64,000 nt of DNA, taken from NCBI GenBank assembly GCA_018894105.1, contig CM032121.1, positions 24,335,730 to 24,399,729 of the forward strand, given 5' to 3'. Position numbers and translations under genes: made by a program. The notes beneath the pieces are model-generated. The model did not search any database. It was not told where the DNA came from and was given only the letters and a program-made list of their open reading frames with translations. Source of the DNA: Jacaranda mimosifolia (Eukaryota > Streptophyta > Magnoliopsida > Lamiales > Bignoniaceae). This document shows positions 25,196 to 35,944 of this stretch, piece by piece; position 1 is the first letter of the stretch, and each line of letters opens with the position of its first letter.

Positions 25196-25208
25196 ATCTC
25201 TCATTTGC
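25196..25208 (-). other. E2 polypurine tract
   Basis: On the minus strand caaatgagagat abuts the 3' LTR. It aligns with the E3 tract at 43639-43652. Confidence 0.6.
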
Positions 25209-25274
25209 CTTAAGGTCAATGCCCTATGGCCTTGAGACCCATCTTCTGAAGATGTTCTTCAAAGACCTTTTGCT

Positions 25275-25700
25275 CTAGGGGTTAGTCAATAGATGTGCTA
25301 TATTATCTTCCGAGACAACTCTCTCAACTCGAATGTCGTATCTATCAATGATCTCCCGGATCAAATGATATCGCCTCAAAATGTGCTTGAATTTCTGATA
25401 AGGTCTTGGCTCTTTGGCTTGCGCCACTGCCCTGGTGTTGTCACAAAAGACAACAACTAGCTTAGCAATGCTAAGCACTACATTCAACTCTTGAATGAAG
25501 TTTTTCATCCAAACACCTTCCTTTGCAGGTTCCGAAGCCGCAATATATTATGCTTCAGTGGTGGAATTGGCCGTGGTATCTTGTTTGGAACTTTTTCAAC
25601 TCATTGCGCCGCCATTGAGGCAAAATATAAATCTAGAAGTAGATTTGAGATCATCTACATCGGATTAAAAAATTAAATCCGAAAATCCCTCTAGTTTCAA
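25275..25700 (-). pseudogene. E2 RNase H
   Basis: From about 25700 down, the strand reads DVDDLKSTS, a degraded STTEA block (with stop) and AKEGVWMKNFIQEL. The open frame 25508-25275 has VVFCDNTRAVAQAK, the RHILRRYHLIREI region and a VSEDNIAHLLT tail typical of the copia RNase H end. Two in-frame stops lie in the first half. Confidence 0.75.
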
Positions 25701-25772
25701 TTCTCCATTGCCGAACACCAAAAACAAGTCCTTAGTCCTTCTCAAGTACTTAAGGATTGCTTGTACGGCTAT

Positions 25773-26114
25773 CTAGTGACTCTCATCGAGATTAGATTGG
25801 AACTTACTCGTAACACTTAGCAAGTGTCCCACATCCGATCTTGTACATTGAACTGTATACATTATGCTATCAATAGTGGAGGCATAAGGTATGTGAGACA
25901 TCCTTCGTTTCTCTTCCTCAGTCTTGAGGGCCATAGACTTTGAGAGACAAATTTCATGTCCCATGGGAAGAAATCCTTTCTTGGATTCTTCCATACTAAA
26001 CCTCTTTAGTATTATATCAATGTACAATATTTGGGATAGCCCCAACATCCTTTTAGATCTATCTCTATAGATACGTATTCCCAGCATGTAAGATGCTTCT
26101 CCCAAATCTTTCAT
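25773..26114 (-). pseudogene. E2 reverse transcriptase, C-terminal part
   Basis: The frame begins KDLGEASYMLGIRIYRDRS, the conserved copia RT block after the thumb region, and continues through PYASTIDSIMYTVQCTRSD, which marks the RT/RNase H connection. It is separated from the RT palm at 26767 onwards by the foreign insert 26151-26766. Confidence 0.85.
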
Positions 26115-26150
26115 AGAGAATTGTATAGATAACCATGCTTTAATACACTT

Positions 26151-26766
26151 AGCTTGCTTTCATGTAGTTTATTGCGTAGGTAAAAGGAAAGTCCAATAGT
26201 TTATTCCGGCTACACTTTCTTCTTGTCTTGACTTTTCTTTTTCTATTCATTGAGGTTGTTAAGGGGAATTTCTTTCATTCCTATCAGTGCTAAGAAAGAA
26301 AGTAGCTTGATATTGGGGCAGGACAGCCTGAAGGGGAGTACTCAGTCAAGCGAAGCGAAAGGTATGATTCGAGGATAGCCAGATCTGGACAACGAGACGG
26401 GAAGGGGACTATCCAGACTGAAGAAAAAAAGACCTCTGGGGAACTCTACCATGTGATCGCAAACCCAGGTTTCCCAGGGCACAACTTGAAACTAGCTCAA
26501 CGCAAATACATACACAAGGTCACCGACAAGTTGGTCTCACTTTCCAATCTGTCTCTGCACGCATGCCTGTGCATCGGACAAAAAGCCAACCAAGATCCTT
26601 TTCAACGACGGTTCAGTTTCAACCGCCGTTAAAAAGGAAAGTGCTTGATCACTTAGACCATTTGATACCGATCATCTTGCCCATTCACAGATAAGAAAGA
26701 AAATAACACATTCCCTTTTCGCTTGCCCTGAGGTAGAGGTGTGTGCTCGAATAAAAACCTCAATCC
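26151..26766. other. Organelle-like insert in E2 RT
   Basis: The equivalent place in E3 reads directly from tagtacactc to taacattcctacc (44552-44573). In E2 616 bp of different sequence lie between taatacactt and aacattcctacc. The insert is richer in GC than its surroundings and includes phrases (ggggagtactcagtcaagcg, aagaaagaaagtagcttg) that resemble plant mitochondrial DNA. No ORF and no clear TSD are seen. Mitochondrial origin is a judgement by eye; other genomic origin is possible. Confidence 0.5.
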
Positions 26767-27441
26767 AACATTCCTACCCAATTCTCAATTAGAAGGATGT
26801 CATCGACATAAAGCACAATAAACTGTACTGAACTCTCACTAGCCTTCTTATACACACATAGTTCGTACACATTTTTTACAAAGCCAAATAATTTGGCCGT
26901 TTCGTCAAAACGTATGTTCCAACTTCGAGACACTTGTTTGAATCCATAAATGGATCTCTGGAGTTTGCAAACCTTTTTGCTCACTCCCCTTGAATGTAAA
27001 ACATTATGGTTGCTCCATATAAATTTTTTCTTCAATGTTACGATTGGGGAAAGCAATTTTCACATCCATTTGCCATATCTCATAGTCATAATATACAGCT
27101 ATAGCAAATAGAATCCGAATGGACTTAGGCATAGTGATCGGTGAAAATGTTTCCTTAAAATTGATACCGAGTCTTTAAGTGTAACCCTTTGCCACTAGTC
27201 GCACTTTAAAAGTCACCACTTCTCCATCTACTCCAAGCTTTCGCTTATAGATCTACTTGCAACCAATGGAAACTATTCCCTTTAGTGGATCTACCAAAAT
27301 CCATACTTTGTTTAAGTACATGGAGTCAATTTCGAATCTCATGGCTTCAAGCCAACGTCCTGAATCTATGTCCAACATAGCTACCTCATAGGTCTTCAAA
27401 TCATCATCTGATTGGCCTGTCTCATAAAAGAATCCAAACAT
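26767..27441 (-). pseudogene. E2 reverse transcriptase, N-terminal part
   Basis: Frame 27441-27253 carries TYEVAMLDIDSGRWLEAMR, the start of copia RT. Frame 27056-26760 carries SIYGFKQVSRSWN and VQFIVLYVDDILL; the catalytic YVDD codons are intact at 26799-26810. A frameshift near 27060-27250 separates the two. Confidence 0.85.
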
Positions 27442-27480
27442 TTTGGGTTGCTTCTTGATTGGGTCCGACCTACGTAGTGG

Positions 27481-28480
27481 TTATGCACTAGGCTCTACTT
27501 GCCTGCTTGTTTCCACATCTTGTGGGATTTCGTGATCATTTTGAACTTTATCAAGTTCAACAACGTCATTTCTATCTAATAGAAATTGCTTTTTCCAAAA
27601 AATAAGGGTTCCTCGAGACAAACACCTTTTGTTCCGAGGGATCATAGAAGTAGTAACCCATGGACTCTCTAGGGCATCACACAAACTTGCACAAGGTGGA
27701 TCTAATATCCAACTTATCTCCCACTATCCGTGTTACGTAGGCGAGAGATCTCCAAACTTTAAGATAATGGTAAGAGAGTGCTTTACCATGCCATATCTCA
27801 TATAGTATTTTAGGTACCAACTATAAAGGTGTTGTATTTAGTAGCGTCACCACCATAAGTAAGGCGTATCTCCAAAAGGATATGGGTACATCGAAAAAGC
27901 TCATCATAGAACGTACCATGTCCAACAAGGTACGATTTCTCCTCTCAGCTACTTTGTTCTATTAGGGTGTGCTGGGTAGAGTCCATGGAGAAAGAATCTC
28001 ATTCTCCTTTAGATAACCTAAGAATTCGATGCTCAAGTATTCTCCTCCTTGATCCGATTGAAGAGCTTTAATACCCCAATTGCTTTTTCACTTCACTCTT
28101 TAAACTTTTCAAAGGCTTCGAACTTATTCTTCATAAGAAACACATGTTCGAACCGACTATAGCCATTGATGAAGGTGATGAAGTAGGAATAGCCTCTTCT
28201 CTCACTAACTCTTAATGGTCCACAAACGTCCATGGATCAAAATCCAAGAGACTTGTGGAGCGCTCCGTTTGTCCTACAAAAGGAGCTTTGATCATTTCTC
28301 CCTTTAAACAAAACTCACAAGTAGAAAGGTCCTCAATGCCACTAACATTTAGTGCTTTGAGAACTTCTAACTTGCTCATCCTATTCTTAGAGATATGACC
28401 AAGCCTTGCATGCCAAAGAATAGCATCTTCTTAGATATTTAGTTTTCTTTTACTTGATTGAATATGCATTACTGAAGGTT
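27481..28480 (-). pseudogene. E2 integrase
   Basis: The pre-integrase block (HARLGHISKNRM) lies at about 28380-28430 and the CEFCLKG part near 28310. The core start DVCGPLRVS lies near 28190-28220 with its Asp present. The C-terminal region at 27684-27481 holds the linker to RT. Several stops interrupt the frame. Confidence 0.75.
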
Positions 28481-28540
28481 GAGAATCAAGTATGTACAAT
28501 CCATTAATTAATGTACCTTAAGCAACCAAAGAACCATTCT

Positions 28541-28830
28541 TTAATCCATCAATTTCCCATTCGATATAGAAAAATCAAATCTTTCATTATCAAGAACGGA
28601 AATTGAAATAATATTCTTTACAAGATGGGGTACATAATAAATTGTATCTAGTACAATGCAAGAATTCCCAAAGTCCAACTTGATAACGCCTTGGAAAGTG
28701 GCCGCAACCCTTGCTCCATTTCCTATGCAGATGATCATATCCCCTTCACAAAGACTCTTTCTTCTTTCCATTCCTTGTAACGAATTACAATTGGGAGAAC
28801 CGCATGCGGTATCAAATACTCATGTGGAAG
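28541..28830 (-). pseudogene. E2 protease
   Basis: The active-site block reads VFDTACGS (Asp-Thr-Ala codons at 28805-28813), then GDMIICIGNGARVAA and NIISISVLDNERF. The Trp before the site is a stop. E3 and E4 also have Ala where the usual Gly stands, so this looks like a feature of the family. Confidence 0.75.
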
Positions 28831-28859
28831 AATTAGTCATCATGTGCACTTCAATAAAG

Positions 28860-29686
28860 TACATACTCTTCTTAAGGGTTGCAAGGCAAGCTTTGCAATT
28901 TCTTTTCCAATGCCCCTTTTCACCACAGTGGAAACAACTAGCTTCTGTTCTAACCTTCTTCTTAACCCTTCTGGAACTTTTCTACGGGTTGCTTCCCTTT
29001 CAAGGAAAAACTTTTCTTCCTCTTACCTCTCTTTCTAAGACCCTTGGGGCCCTTCAACTTGGAAAAGGATGCAAGCATAAGGGGCTTCTTCTTTCTCATA
29101 GTCACCTCCACAGTTACAAGCATATTGATCAACTCGTTAATCATAACATCTTGCTTGGACATATTAAAGCTCATAACGAATTAATCATATGATGGTGGCA
29201 ATGACTATAGGATCAAATCCAAGTACAGGTCATTGTCCATGACCACATCTAACTGTCCAAGCTTCTCGATGAGTCCTATCATCTTGAGGCCGAGATCATG
29301 GACATTAGACCCTTCACTCATTCTTTCCCTAAAGAGCTCTTTAGACAAAGCGAACCTTTCATGTCTAATTTGTACATTATACAAATCTTGCAAGTGTACA
29401 TAGATCTCTCGAGTATGGTCATGTGCTCATGAGTCTTTTGGAGCTCGTTGGACATGGATGTCATCATGACACACCTCACTTGTATATCATCATCTACAAA
29501 TTTTGTGAACATTTCACATTGTGCGTTAGTGGCGTCATCACCTAGTGTGTCCACAGGACTTTGATTAAGGACATAAGTCCACTTTTTAGAGTTAAGAATG
29601 ATTTTAAGGTTTCTTAAACAATCTTGAAAGTTCAGCCCGGTTAGTTTACTGGTTTCCAAAATGCTTGCGAGTGGACTTTTAGCAAT
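28860..29686 (-). pseudogene. E2 gag with intact zinc knuckle
   Basis: The gag begins at 29686, where the ATG of E3 and E4 is ATT. It shows SPLASILETSKLTGLNF, the FTKFVDDDIQ block and, after frameshifts, a Lys-rich stretch. A complete CCHC zinc knuckle (CFHCGEKGHWKRNC) lies at 28895-28936. It would form the particle and bind the element RNA. Confidence 0.85.
28895..28936 (-). other. E2 gag CCHC zinc knuckle
   Basis: C-X2-C-X4-H-X4-C with all four ligands present. In E4 the second Cys is Tyr and the Trp is a stop; in E3 most ligands are lost. Confidence 0.9.
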
Positions 29687-31677
29687 TTTGATTGAAGATT
29701 TCAAAAATCTACAAGAGGCAAAAAAAGAGTATGAGCATGTGATTGATTTGATATTAAAAAACATGTTTAAAGTCTTTAAAGCATGTTTTTCCTCCCACTA
29801 TTTTATCAAATCCTTCAACTCCTAGAAGAATTCGAGAAATCATATATTCTAGTGAGAATCAAGATTCTAAAGACTTGCAAGTGGACCCCCGTGACTAGAT
29901 GTATATCCACAAGCAATCCAAAAGTAAGCAATTTTTGTTAATTGCATCTCATGCAATTCTTGATATATTTTGCCTCACCATTTCATGTAGATCATCTGAT
30001 AGACGACCTCCACATTACTCGATGTTAAGTCAAACCTACCAATCAAACTTTGATTCGAGACGGGCGCCACAACATCCATCATGACTGAGTGTATAATGTG
30101 TAGGCGTTCCCAAATCAAAGGTACATCTCATGCAAAGTGTATGGTCACAACTTTCTACCTAAGTATGACCCTCGTGACTGGATGTATATCACACAAAGGT
30201 GGTAGCATCATCATGCTATATACTATTGGTAGAAGGCTTAACTTAATTAAAACTCTTTTAATTTGTATCCATTTTGACTTAATATTTGAAAAGCACTTAG
30301 ACATTCTAAGTGGAGGATTTTTGCTTATAAAGATTTCATCATTTTATCTTCTTATTTAGATTTTCTATATCCTAAACATGCATCTCATACACCAATAGGA
30401 TATGGAAAGCATAAATAAGTAAATGCACCTAGCATGCTCCTAGGGTGGGATGACCATGAGCCTAACTAAGTGGTGCACTTAGAGCCATATATGCACCACC
30501 TAGTTGATTTTAGGTGGGTTGATAAAATGATTTTAGGTAGGTTGATAAAATCTAGCTATTACATGATTGTAGCCCATACATTCATGGGTCTTTAAAAGTC
30601 TCCATGCCTCCATTGGTCTCCATTACTCCATACAACATTTACATGAATAGGAAATCCTCACTCCTATTGATTCTACTCTCATAACTCTTACAAGGTAGAA
30701 ATGAAAAGGCATGAAAGCTTCAATTTAATACAACTCATTTGAACAACTTGAAACAATTAAAATCAATATTAAAGGCTCATGATCATCCCCATTCATTAAT
30801 CATCCATTCAACAAATAAATGAACAATAAATAAATCTAGAATTAACAATTAATTCCAACAATTAAATGATTATCTCATAAACAAATAATTGAACAAGCAT
30901 AACATTTATGCCATTGTTGGAAGATAAAATTTAACCAATTCTCAAAGGTATTCAAAAATGTCAAACATAATTTTGAGGACTTGCACAACATTTGTGCATC
31001 TACTATGTGTACTGCAGAAACATTTCAAGCACAAAAAGAGTTAGAAAAAAAGCTCAAAACACACCTAAACTTCAAAACAGGGCTGCCACCTAGCCTTGAC
31101 GCACGGCTGGGCAGGCCATGCACACATTGTGCACGCAGCCCCCGGCAATGCTCTGCAACCCCCTGTTTTGGGGATTCAAAGTGTGTCAAGCAATTTTTCA
31201 CTCAACTTTCATGCACCAATAGTTTTAGCACATGTTCCTAGCATTAAAACACACATTATAGATGAATTTTCAGATTTAAAATGTCTATTAAAAAAGGAAA
31301 TTCAAGTGCTTAATCATGCCTCTAAAAATTAGAAAAAGCTAGAATCATATTCTTCAAAATCTCCAATACAACACCAATCAAATTGGATCTAAAAATGATC
31401 AAAACTCTTTTGATCAAAATAAAACATGCTATATCACCATATAACATCAATAAATGCTAAATCAACACTCAACATTTATCTCTATGAATTGAAACATACT
31501 AAAACATGAATTAACACTTAAACCATATAAAAGCATGCTTTCAATTCATCAAGCAATAGAACCACAAGCATCATCAACCAAACACTCTAATCCATCACTT
31601 GGATCAAGTATTTGATGATATTGACCAATTCATCACATGAATCAATCAAACAATAATCCAAAACGTAGCATGAAAAA
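29687..31677 (-). other. E2 leader (untranslated)
   Basis: About 2 kb between PBS and gag with no conserved ORF. It aligns with the leaders of E3, P and E4. It contains repeated words at 30167-30187, 30078-30094 and 29884-29904 (each of the type atacatccagtcacg on the minus strand) and a GC-rich hairpin at 31080-31141. Short ORFs in this stretch are not shared. Confidence 0.8.
31080..31141 (-). other. GC-rich leader hairpin, E2
   Basis: Outer stem gggctgc (31080-31086) pairs with gcagccc (31135-31141). An inner perfect hairpin pairs tgcaca (31119-31124) with tgtgca (31128-31133). It lies about 537 nt downstream of the PBS, as in E3 (530) and E4 (516). Confidence 0.6.
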
Positions 31678-31690
31678 GGCTCCGATACCA
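31678..31690 (-). other. E2 primer-binding site
   Basis: On the minus strand TGGTATCGGAGCC lies two bases after the 5' LTR. It is one base from the initiator tRNA-Met complement TGGTATCAGAGCC. Confidence 0.85.
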
Positions 31691-32313
31691 CTTGTAGGCA
31701 AGAGTAGCATTAGGAGCCATAAATCAAAACTGCTTAAGCTGGAAATTAACTAAGTCACTCAAGCGTTCAGGGATCTATTCATGCTATAGATCTAAATTAG
31801 GATGAATAATTACCTCTTGTAACTCAAAATAAGGAGAAGATCAACTATATCTCGGATCCAGAAACTGTCTGGAATTGGCACAGCAAAAAGACAGCAACCT
31901 TTACCCTGGCTCTACGGCTCCAAAAATCACTAAATTAAATTTGAAACACCTACACACACAGGGGAAGCTACTATAAAAAAATTGGCAAAAATCCTTCTAG
32001 ATCACTCCAGAAAAATTCATCAACCGGAAGCTGCTGTAAGTGGATCTCCAAAACCGAGCAAGTCAAGTGCCTTACCTCTATTGGTATGATCCACACACCA
32101 AACAATCTTCCAATTTTCCTTCACTATAAGATGGAGTTAGAGATGAGAAAATGAGGTAGAAGAGGTTGATTTTTAAGTTGGGAAGAAGAAGGAATGCATA
32201 GCTTCAGCACATCATGCAATGCATGGAGAGAGAGATTTCGAAAGGAATGTAAGAATCTAATTCTCACACTTTCAGCAATGTAATTTTCTTTTTGAATTTT
32301 GCTTGCACTCTAT

Positions 32314-32326
32314 ATCTATATATAGA
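32314..32326 (-). promoter_or_regulatory. TATA box, E2 5' LTR
   Basis: The palindromic tctatatatagag occurs at the place where all LTRs of this family have a TATA motif, next to the conserved ggtgtgatg stretch. Confidence 0.5.
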
Positions 32327-33090
32327 GGGTGAAAGGTGTGATGTTAGTTGGCATCACACCTTCCTCAAGGTGACCGCCCAAGTGGCATGCCAAGTTGGCA
32401 AAATTCAAATTCAAATCTTACTTGAATTTAATGCGCATTTCAATTTCATTTGGAATCTAATTCCAAATTAATTAAGATATTAATTTAAATGAACACTTCA
32501 TTTAAATTTTTTCTCTAAAAAGTATTTTTCCCATTAATTAAATTAAAGTGTTAATTAAATTAATTAACATTTGATTAACTCTTAAATCAAATAAGCTTAA
32601 CTCTTAAGCTTAAATTAATCAACTTAACTCTTTAAGTCAACTTGTCCAATTGATGGTCAATATGGTATCAAATAATTAACTCCTTAATTATTAGTCTAAT
32701 TTAACTCTTCAAATTAGTCGATTAATTTAATACTTAAATTAATCAAACCAAAATTGACCGTCAAATTGAATCCTTGAAAATCGGTCACCAAAAGGTTATT
32801 TTTCTAATACTTAGAAAATTGCTCTACCAATTTTGAAAGCTTATTGGCTTTTTTGTGTGACCCACTAGGTTCTACCATTCATCGGACATGGGATCCCAAC
32901 TTTTTGTGACTTTTGAATATCTTATATTCATTTTAATTTAAAACTCTTTTTAAACTAAACGATTCAATTAAATTAATTTTAATTGATTGAAGAATACTCA
33001 ATCTCCATGGTTGATATCCAACCTCGAGCCCATGGAGCCCAACTAATTTGTTGAAATGAATATTCTGGAGAACCATCATAGCTCTACGTG

Positions 33091-33810
33091 TACCATGCAA
33101 ATACGGTCATTCCATCTCCAATTTCCTGAAAGAGGTCTGGGGCAAGATATTTGCCAGCTCCCTAATAGCCTCGATATTATGTCTCTATTCTCAATATTCG
33201 ATTCCCTTGTGTGACCTCAGCTTTGGAAAGCTCCTTTTTCCAAATTGTCACTCCACCTTACACAAGAATTTCTTCGAATCGATCTTTATAGAACACATAG
33301 GAGATGCACTTGCCCTTCACAAAAGCAAGGGGTCAGATTCCATCTTGGATCTCACAAACCTCTATGCCAAGTAGCTCATAGCCAAGTTCAACCCAAAAGA
33401 CCCACTAAGTGATCAAGGAAGAGTCAAAGCATGAGGACCGAACACAAGGTTACCATGCAAATACGGTCATTCCATCTCCAATTTCCTGAAAGAGGCCTGG
33501 GGCAAGATATTTGCCAGCTCCCTAATAGCCTCGATATTATGTCTCTATTCTCAATATTCGATTCCCTTGTGTGACCTCAGCTTTGGAAAGCTCCTTTTTC
33601 CAAATTGTCACTCCACCTTACACAAGAATTTCTTGGAATCGATCTTTATAGAACACATAGGAGATGCACTCGCCCTTCACAAAAGCAAGGGGTCAGATTC
33701 CATCTTGGATCTCACAAACCTCTATGCCAAGTAGCTCATAGCCAAGTTCAACCCAAAAGACCCACTAAGTGATCAAGGAAGAGTCAAAGCATGAGGACCG
33801 AACACAAGGT
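33091..33810. repeat. 360 bp tandem duplication in E2 5' LTR
   Basis: 33091-33450 and 33451-33810 are nearly identical; I count three differences. The word taccatg begins both copies and also follows the second copy, so the junction lies on 7 bp of microhomology. E3 and the solo LTR have a single copy. Confidence 0.95.
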
Positions 33811-34308
33811 TACCATGGATCTTCAGGTCAGAGGACTAAGAATATGCACTAGCATAAGCGAGAGAATTAACCACTATCGACTTGCCACTACAACTATCTA
33901 GTGGATTCTCCAAAGGGTCTTTAGTGCCTTGTTCTCTAACAAATACCTACTAACATGCACCCGTATCCCATATAGTTGCTCATGGAACAGAGCAATATCT
34001 AACTCTTGGATTTATGCATCGTTATTGCAAGTCTATTTGAATCTTAGATGTCCTGTCTCATAAGATCCTATGACTTGAAAATTTTAAAACCGCGACTGTG
34101 TAAGACTTATTCCATAATCACCACCTAGTGAACTGACCAAGCCCCATGGTCATGTGTGATTTAAGGGCTTCATCTAAATGCAAGTGAAGTAATATAAAGC
34201 ATAAGATGAATGTGGCCATTTAAAGAATATCATTCAATCAAGATTGTTTTACAAAGAAATAGTTTTTACAAAGCCAATTAAATTGGCTTGCCGTGCACTA
34301 TTCCAACA

Positions 34309-34599
34309 ATAATGTTGAATATAAAAATACATTTCATTTAATTTGTCAACTATATTAGTACAGTAAAATTCTAAAAATTATAATTCTTGCAACTTAATCT
34401 AACTCAACTAATCATTCTATACATGACAACTAGCAAACAATAAAATGAAACAACAATATAAGGCCTCAATGTTTATTCCATAAGTTTCATACCTCAAAAT
34501 TTTGTTGATTGATTCAGAATAAGCTTCAGAAAATTCTGCATATCTGATTTCCCCTATCATTTTAGGCATCATTCCCATCACTATCATATTCACCACACT
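34309..34599. other. Remnant downstream of CACTA relic
   Basis: AT-rich DNA between E2 and the recognisable CACTA transposase codons. It includes more of the minus-strand frame (for example RYETYGINIE) but with stops. No other feature seen. Confidence 0.4.
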
Positions 34600-35316
34600 C
34601 TTGAGATGACCACATACTACGATTTTCATGAGGACCACTAGTATGAGTATTTTAACTATAAGAAACAAGCCGATCCGATTCATGTTCTCCATAATATATC
34701 CAGTGTCGATAGTATGCATAAAACCCTTTATATTCAAATCTCTTTTAATCTCAACAAGACTTTTTCTTTTAATATTTCGACATGTATTGCATGGACATAG
34801 AATTTTATTGTTTAAGCCAATTGCATTGTAACACCCCTGAAATTCGATATTTTGGGAAAATATGGATTTAGAATTTAAGATATTGATTGGTCGGATTTTA
34901 AGGCTCGAAAACTAATTAAAAAGGAACTTTCCTGGGTTCTCAAATTGACCCCAAAAGATTTCAGCATGCCTCAATTAAATCCCTCCTTCAATTAAATCCT
35001 CAGAAAAACTAAGTGCATGAAATTAAGCCCTTTGACCAAAAATGTCTTCCATGAAAACCCTAAAGTTTGAAAATGTCATCCAATTGAGTCTTGCCTAATT
35101 ACAATTTGACCCCAATACTTCCCATTTTCTTGCAATTTTTTTTTCGAGCCCTAAAATCTGAGCAACCAATTTCTTGAATTTAAATTCTTATTTTCAAAAG
35201 TACCGAATTTCAGGGGTGTTACATGCATTTTCCTTTGCAAACTCAATAAATGAGTCAATGTCAGCAATGTACGTCGGAGTGAATCTATCTTTCTCATCTA
35301 TCCAACTTTTATCCAT
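34600..35316 (-). pseudogene. CACTA transposase-associated domain relic
   Basis: An ATG at 35314-35316 opens MDKSWIDEKDRFTPTY and continues to FIEFAKEN. The frame is cut by the solo LTR 34827-35223 and resumes with ILCPCNTCRN, followed by a GF-x-Y-x-W-x-x-GE pattern after a one-base frameshift. The start MDKSW, FI-FA block, CPC-x2-C and GF...W..GE are the hallmarks of the transposase-associated domain in plant CACTA (En/Spm) elements. Removing the LTR and one TSD copy keeps the frame. Later codons carry stops. This is a fragment, with no terminal repeats identified. Confidence 0.7.
34827..35223. mobile_element. 397 bp solo LTR or LTR-like element (TSD TGCAT)
   Basis: Starts TGTAACACCCCTGAAATTCG and ends CGAATTTCAGGGGTGTTACA, so its ends form a ~20 bp inverted repeat. 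It is flanked by TGCAT on both sides (34822-34826, 35224-35228). The TG...CA ends and 5 bp TSD suit a solo LTR of a short-LTR retrotransposon. It splits the CACTA transposase relic. No coding sequence. Confidence 0.8.
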
Positions 35317-35944
35317 ATCTGCAATAGATATGTAAGTTTGGGATTATTTGACTCATATCCAAACTGAATTTGTTTATTCCATAAGTTTCATGCCTTTTTG
35401 GAGCATTAAGGAATTGGCATCGCATTTGAGTCTTAAGGAATTAGATAAATTTTAGCCATTTTTACTTTTACATTTCTATTGTGACTTGTTGAGCTAACAA
35501 GTGTTGAGAAAAATTTAAAGAGACAAGCCAGAGCATGCCAGAGTAAGAATATTAGGAAAAAAATTGAAATGAAAATGCTTAAAGGTTGAAAACCTCCCCA
35601 TTCGACAAAGTTGCACGCATTAGCCAATAGAAAATCATTTGTAATACTTTAAATATTACCTAAAGCAAGGAGATATTACCTCTGCTAAAAGTGTGCTTCT
35701 TGGTCATGAGCTGCTAATAAATGCACAAGATCTTCCTACAAGATCCAACCAAATCAATTATTATCTTATTCCACAACTTTACGTGAAAGCCCACAAGTCA
35801 ATGGACACAAAGCTAAGAATGTTGACATAAAGGCATCAAATTTCTTAAAAAAATATATCAACTTTTTTCTTTTTATTGAGTCTTTTGAAAAAGGATATCA
35901 ATTTTTTCTTTTTATCAAGTCTATGCAAGTCTTAGAAAATCTTA
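35317..35944. other. Intergenic stretch, no feature recognised
   Basis: AT-rich sequence upstream of the CACTA relic. A 20 bp word at 35372-35391 is an exact copy of 34471-34490 inside the relic. The short ORFs look like chance. Confidence 0.4.

Larger units (their letters stand above)
24946..34308 (-). mobile_element. E2: Ty1/copia element with 2.2 kb-type LTR
   Basis: Minus-strand copia element in the order 3' LTR fragment, PPT, RNase H, RT, integrase, protease, gag, ~2 kb leader, PBS, 5' LTR. It belongs to the same family as E3, E4 and the solo LTR at 974. The 3' LTR is reduced to 250 bp, so no TSD can be tested. The RT is split by a 616 bp insert and the 5' LTR has a 360 bp duplication. 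Many stops are present, and the gag start codon is changed from ATG to ATT. Confidence 0.9.
31693..34308 (-). repeat. E2 5' LTR with internal duplication
   Basis: 2616 bp, from TGTAGGCAAGAG to CTATTCCAACA on the plus strand. Removing the 360 bp duplication gives 2256 bp, close to the 2199-2200 bp of the other family LTRs. Confidence 0.9.

Noticed and set aside
28656..29192. 178-codon plus-strand ORF
   Set aside because: It lies antisense to the E2 gag and protease and has no domain; a shadow of coding sequence.
30981..31332. ORFs in the E2 leader
   Set aside because: Not present in the E3 or E4 leader; the region forms a hairpin rather than a shared frame.
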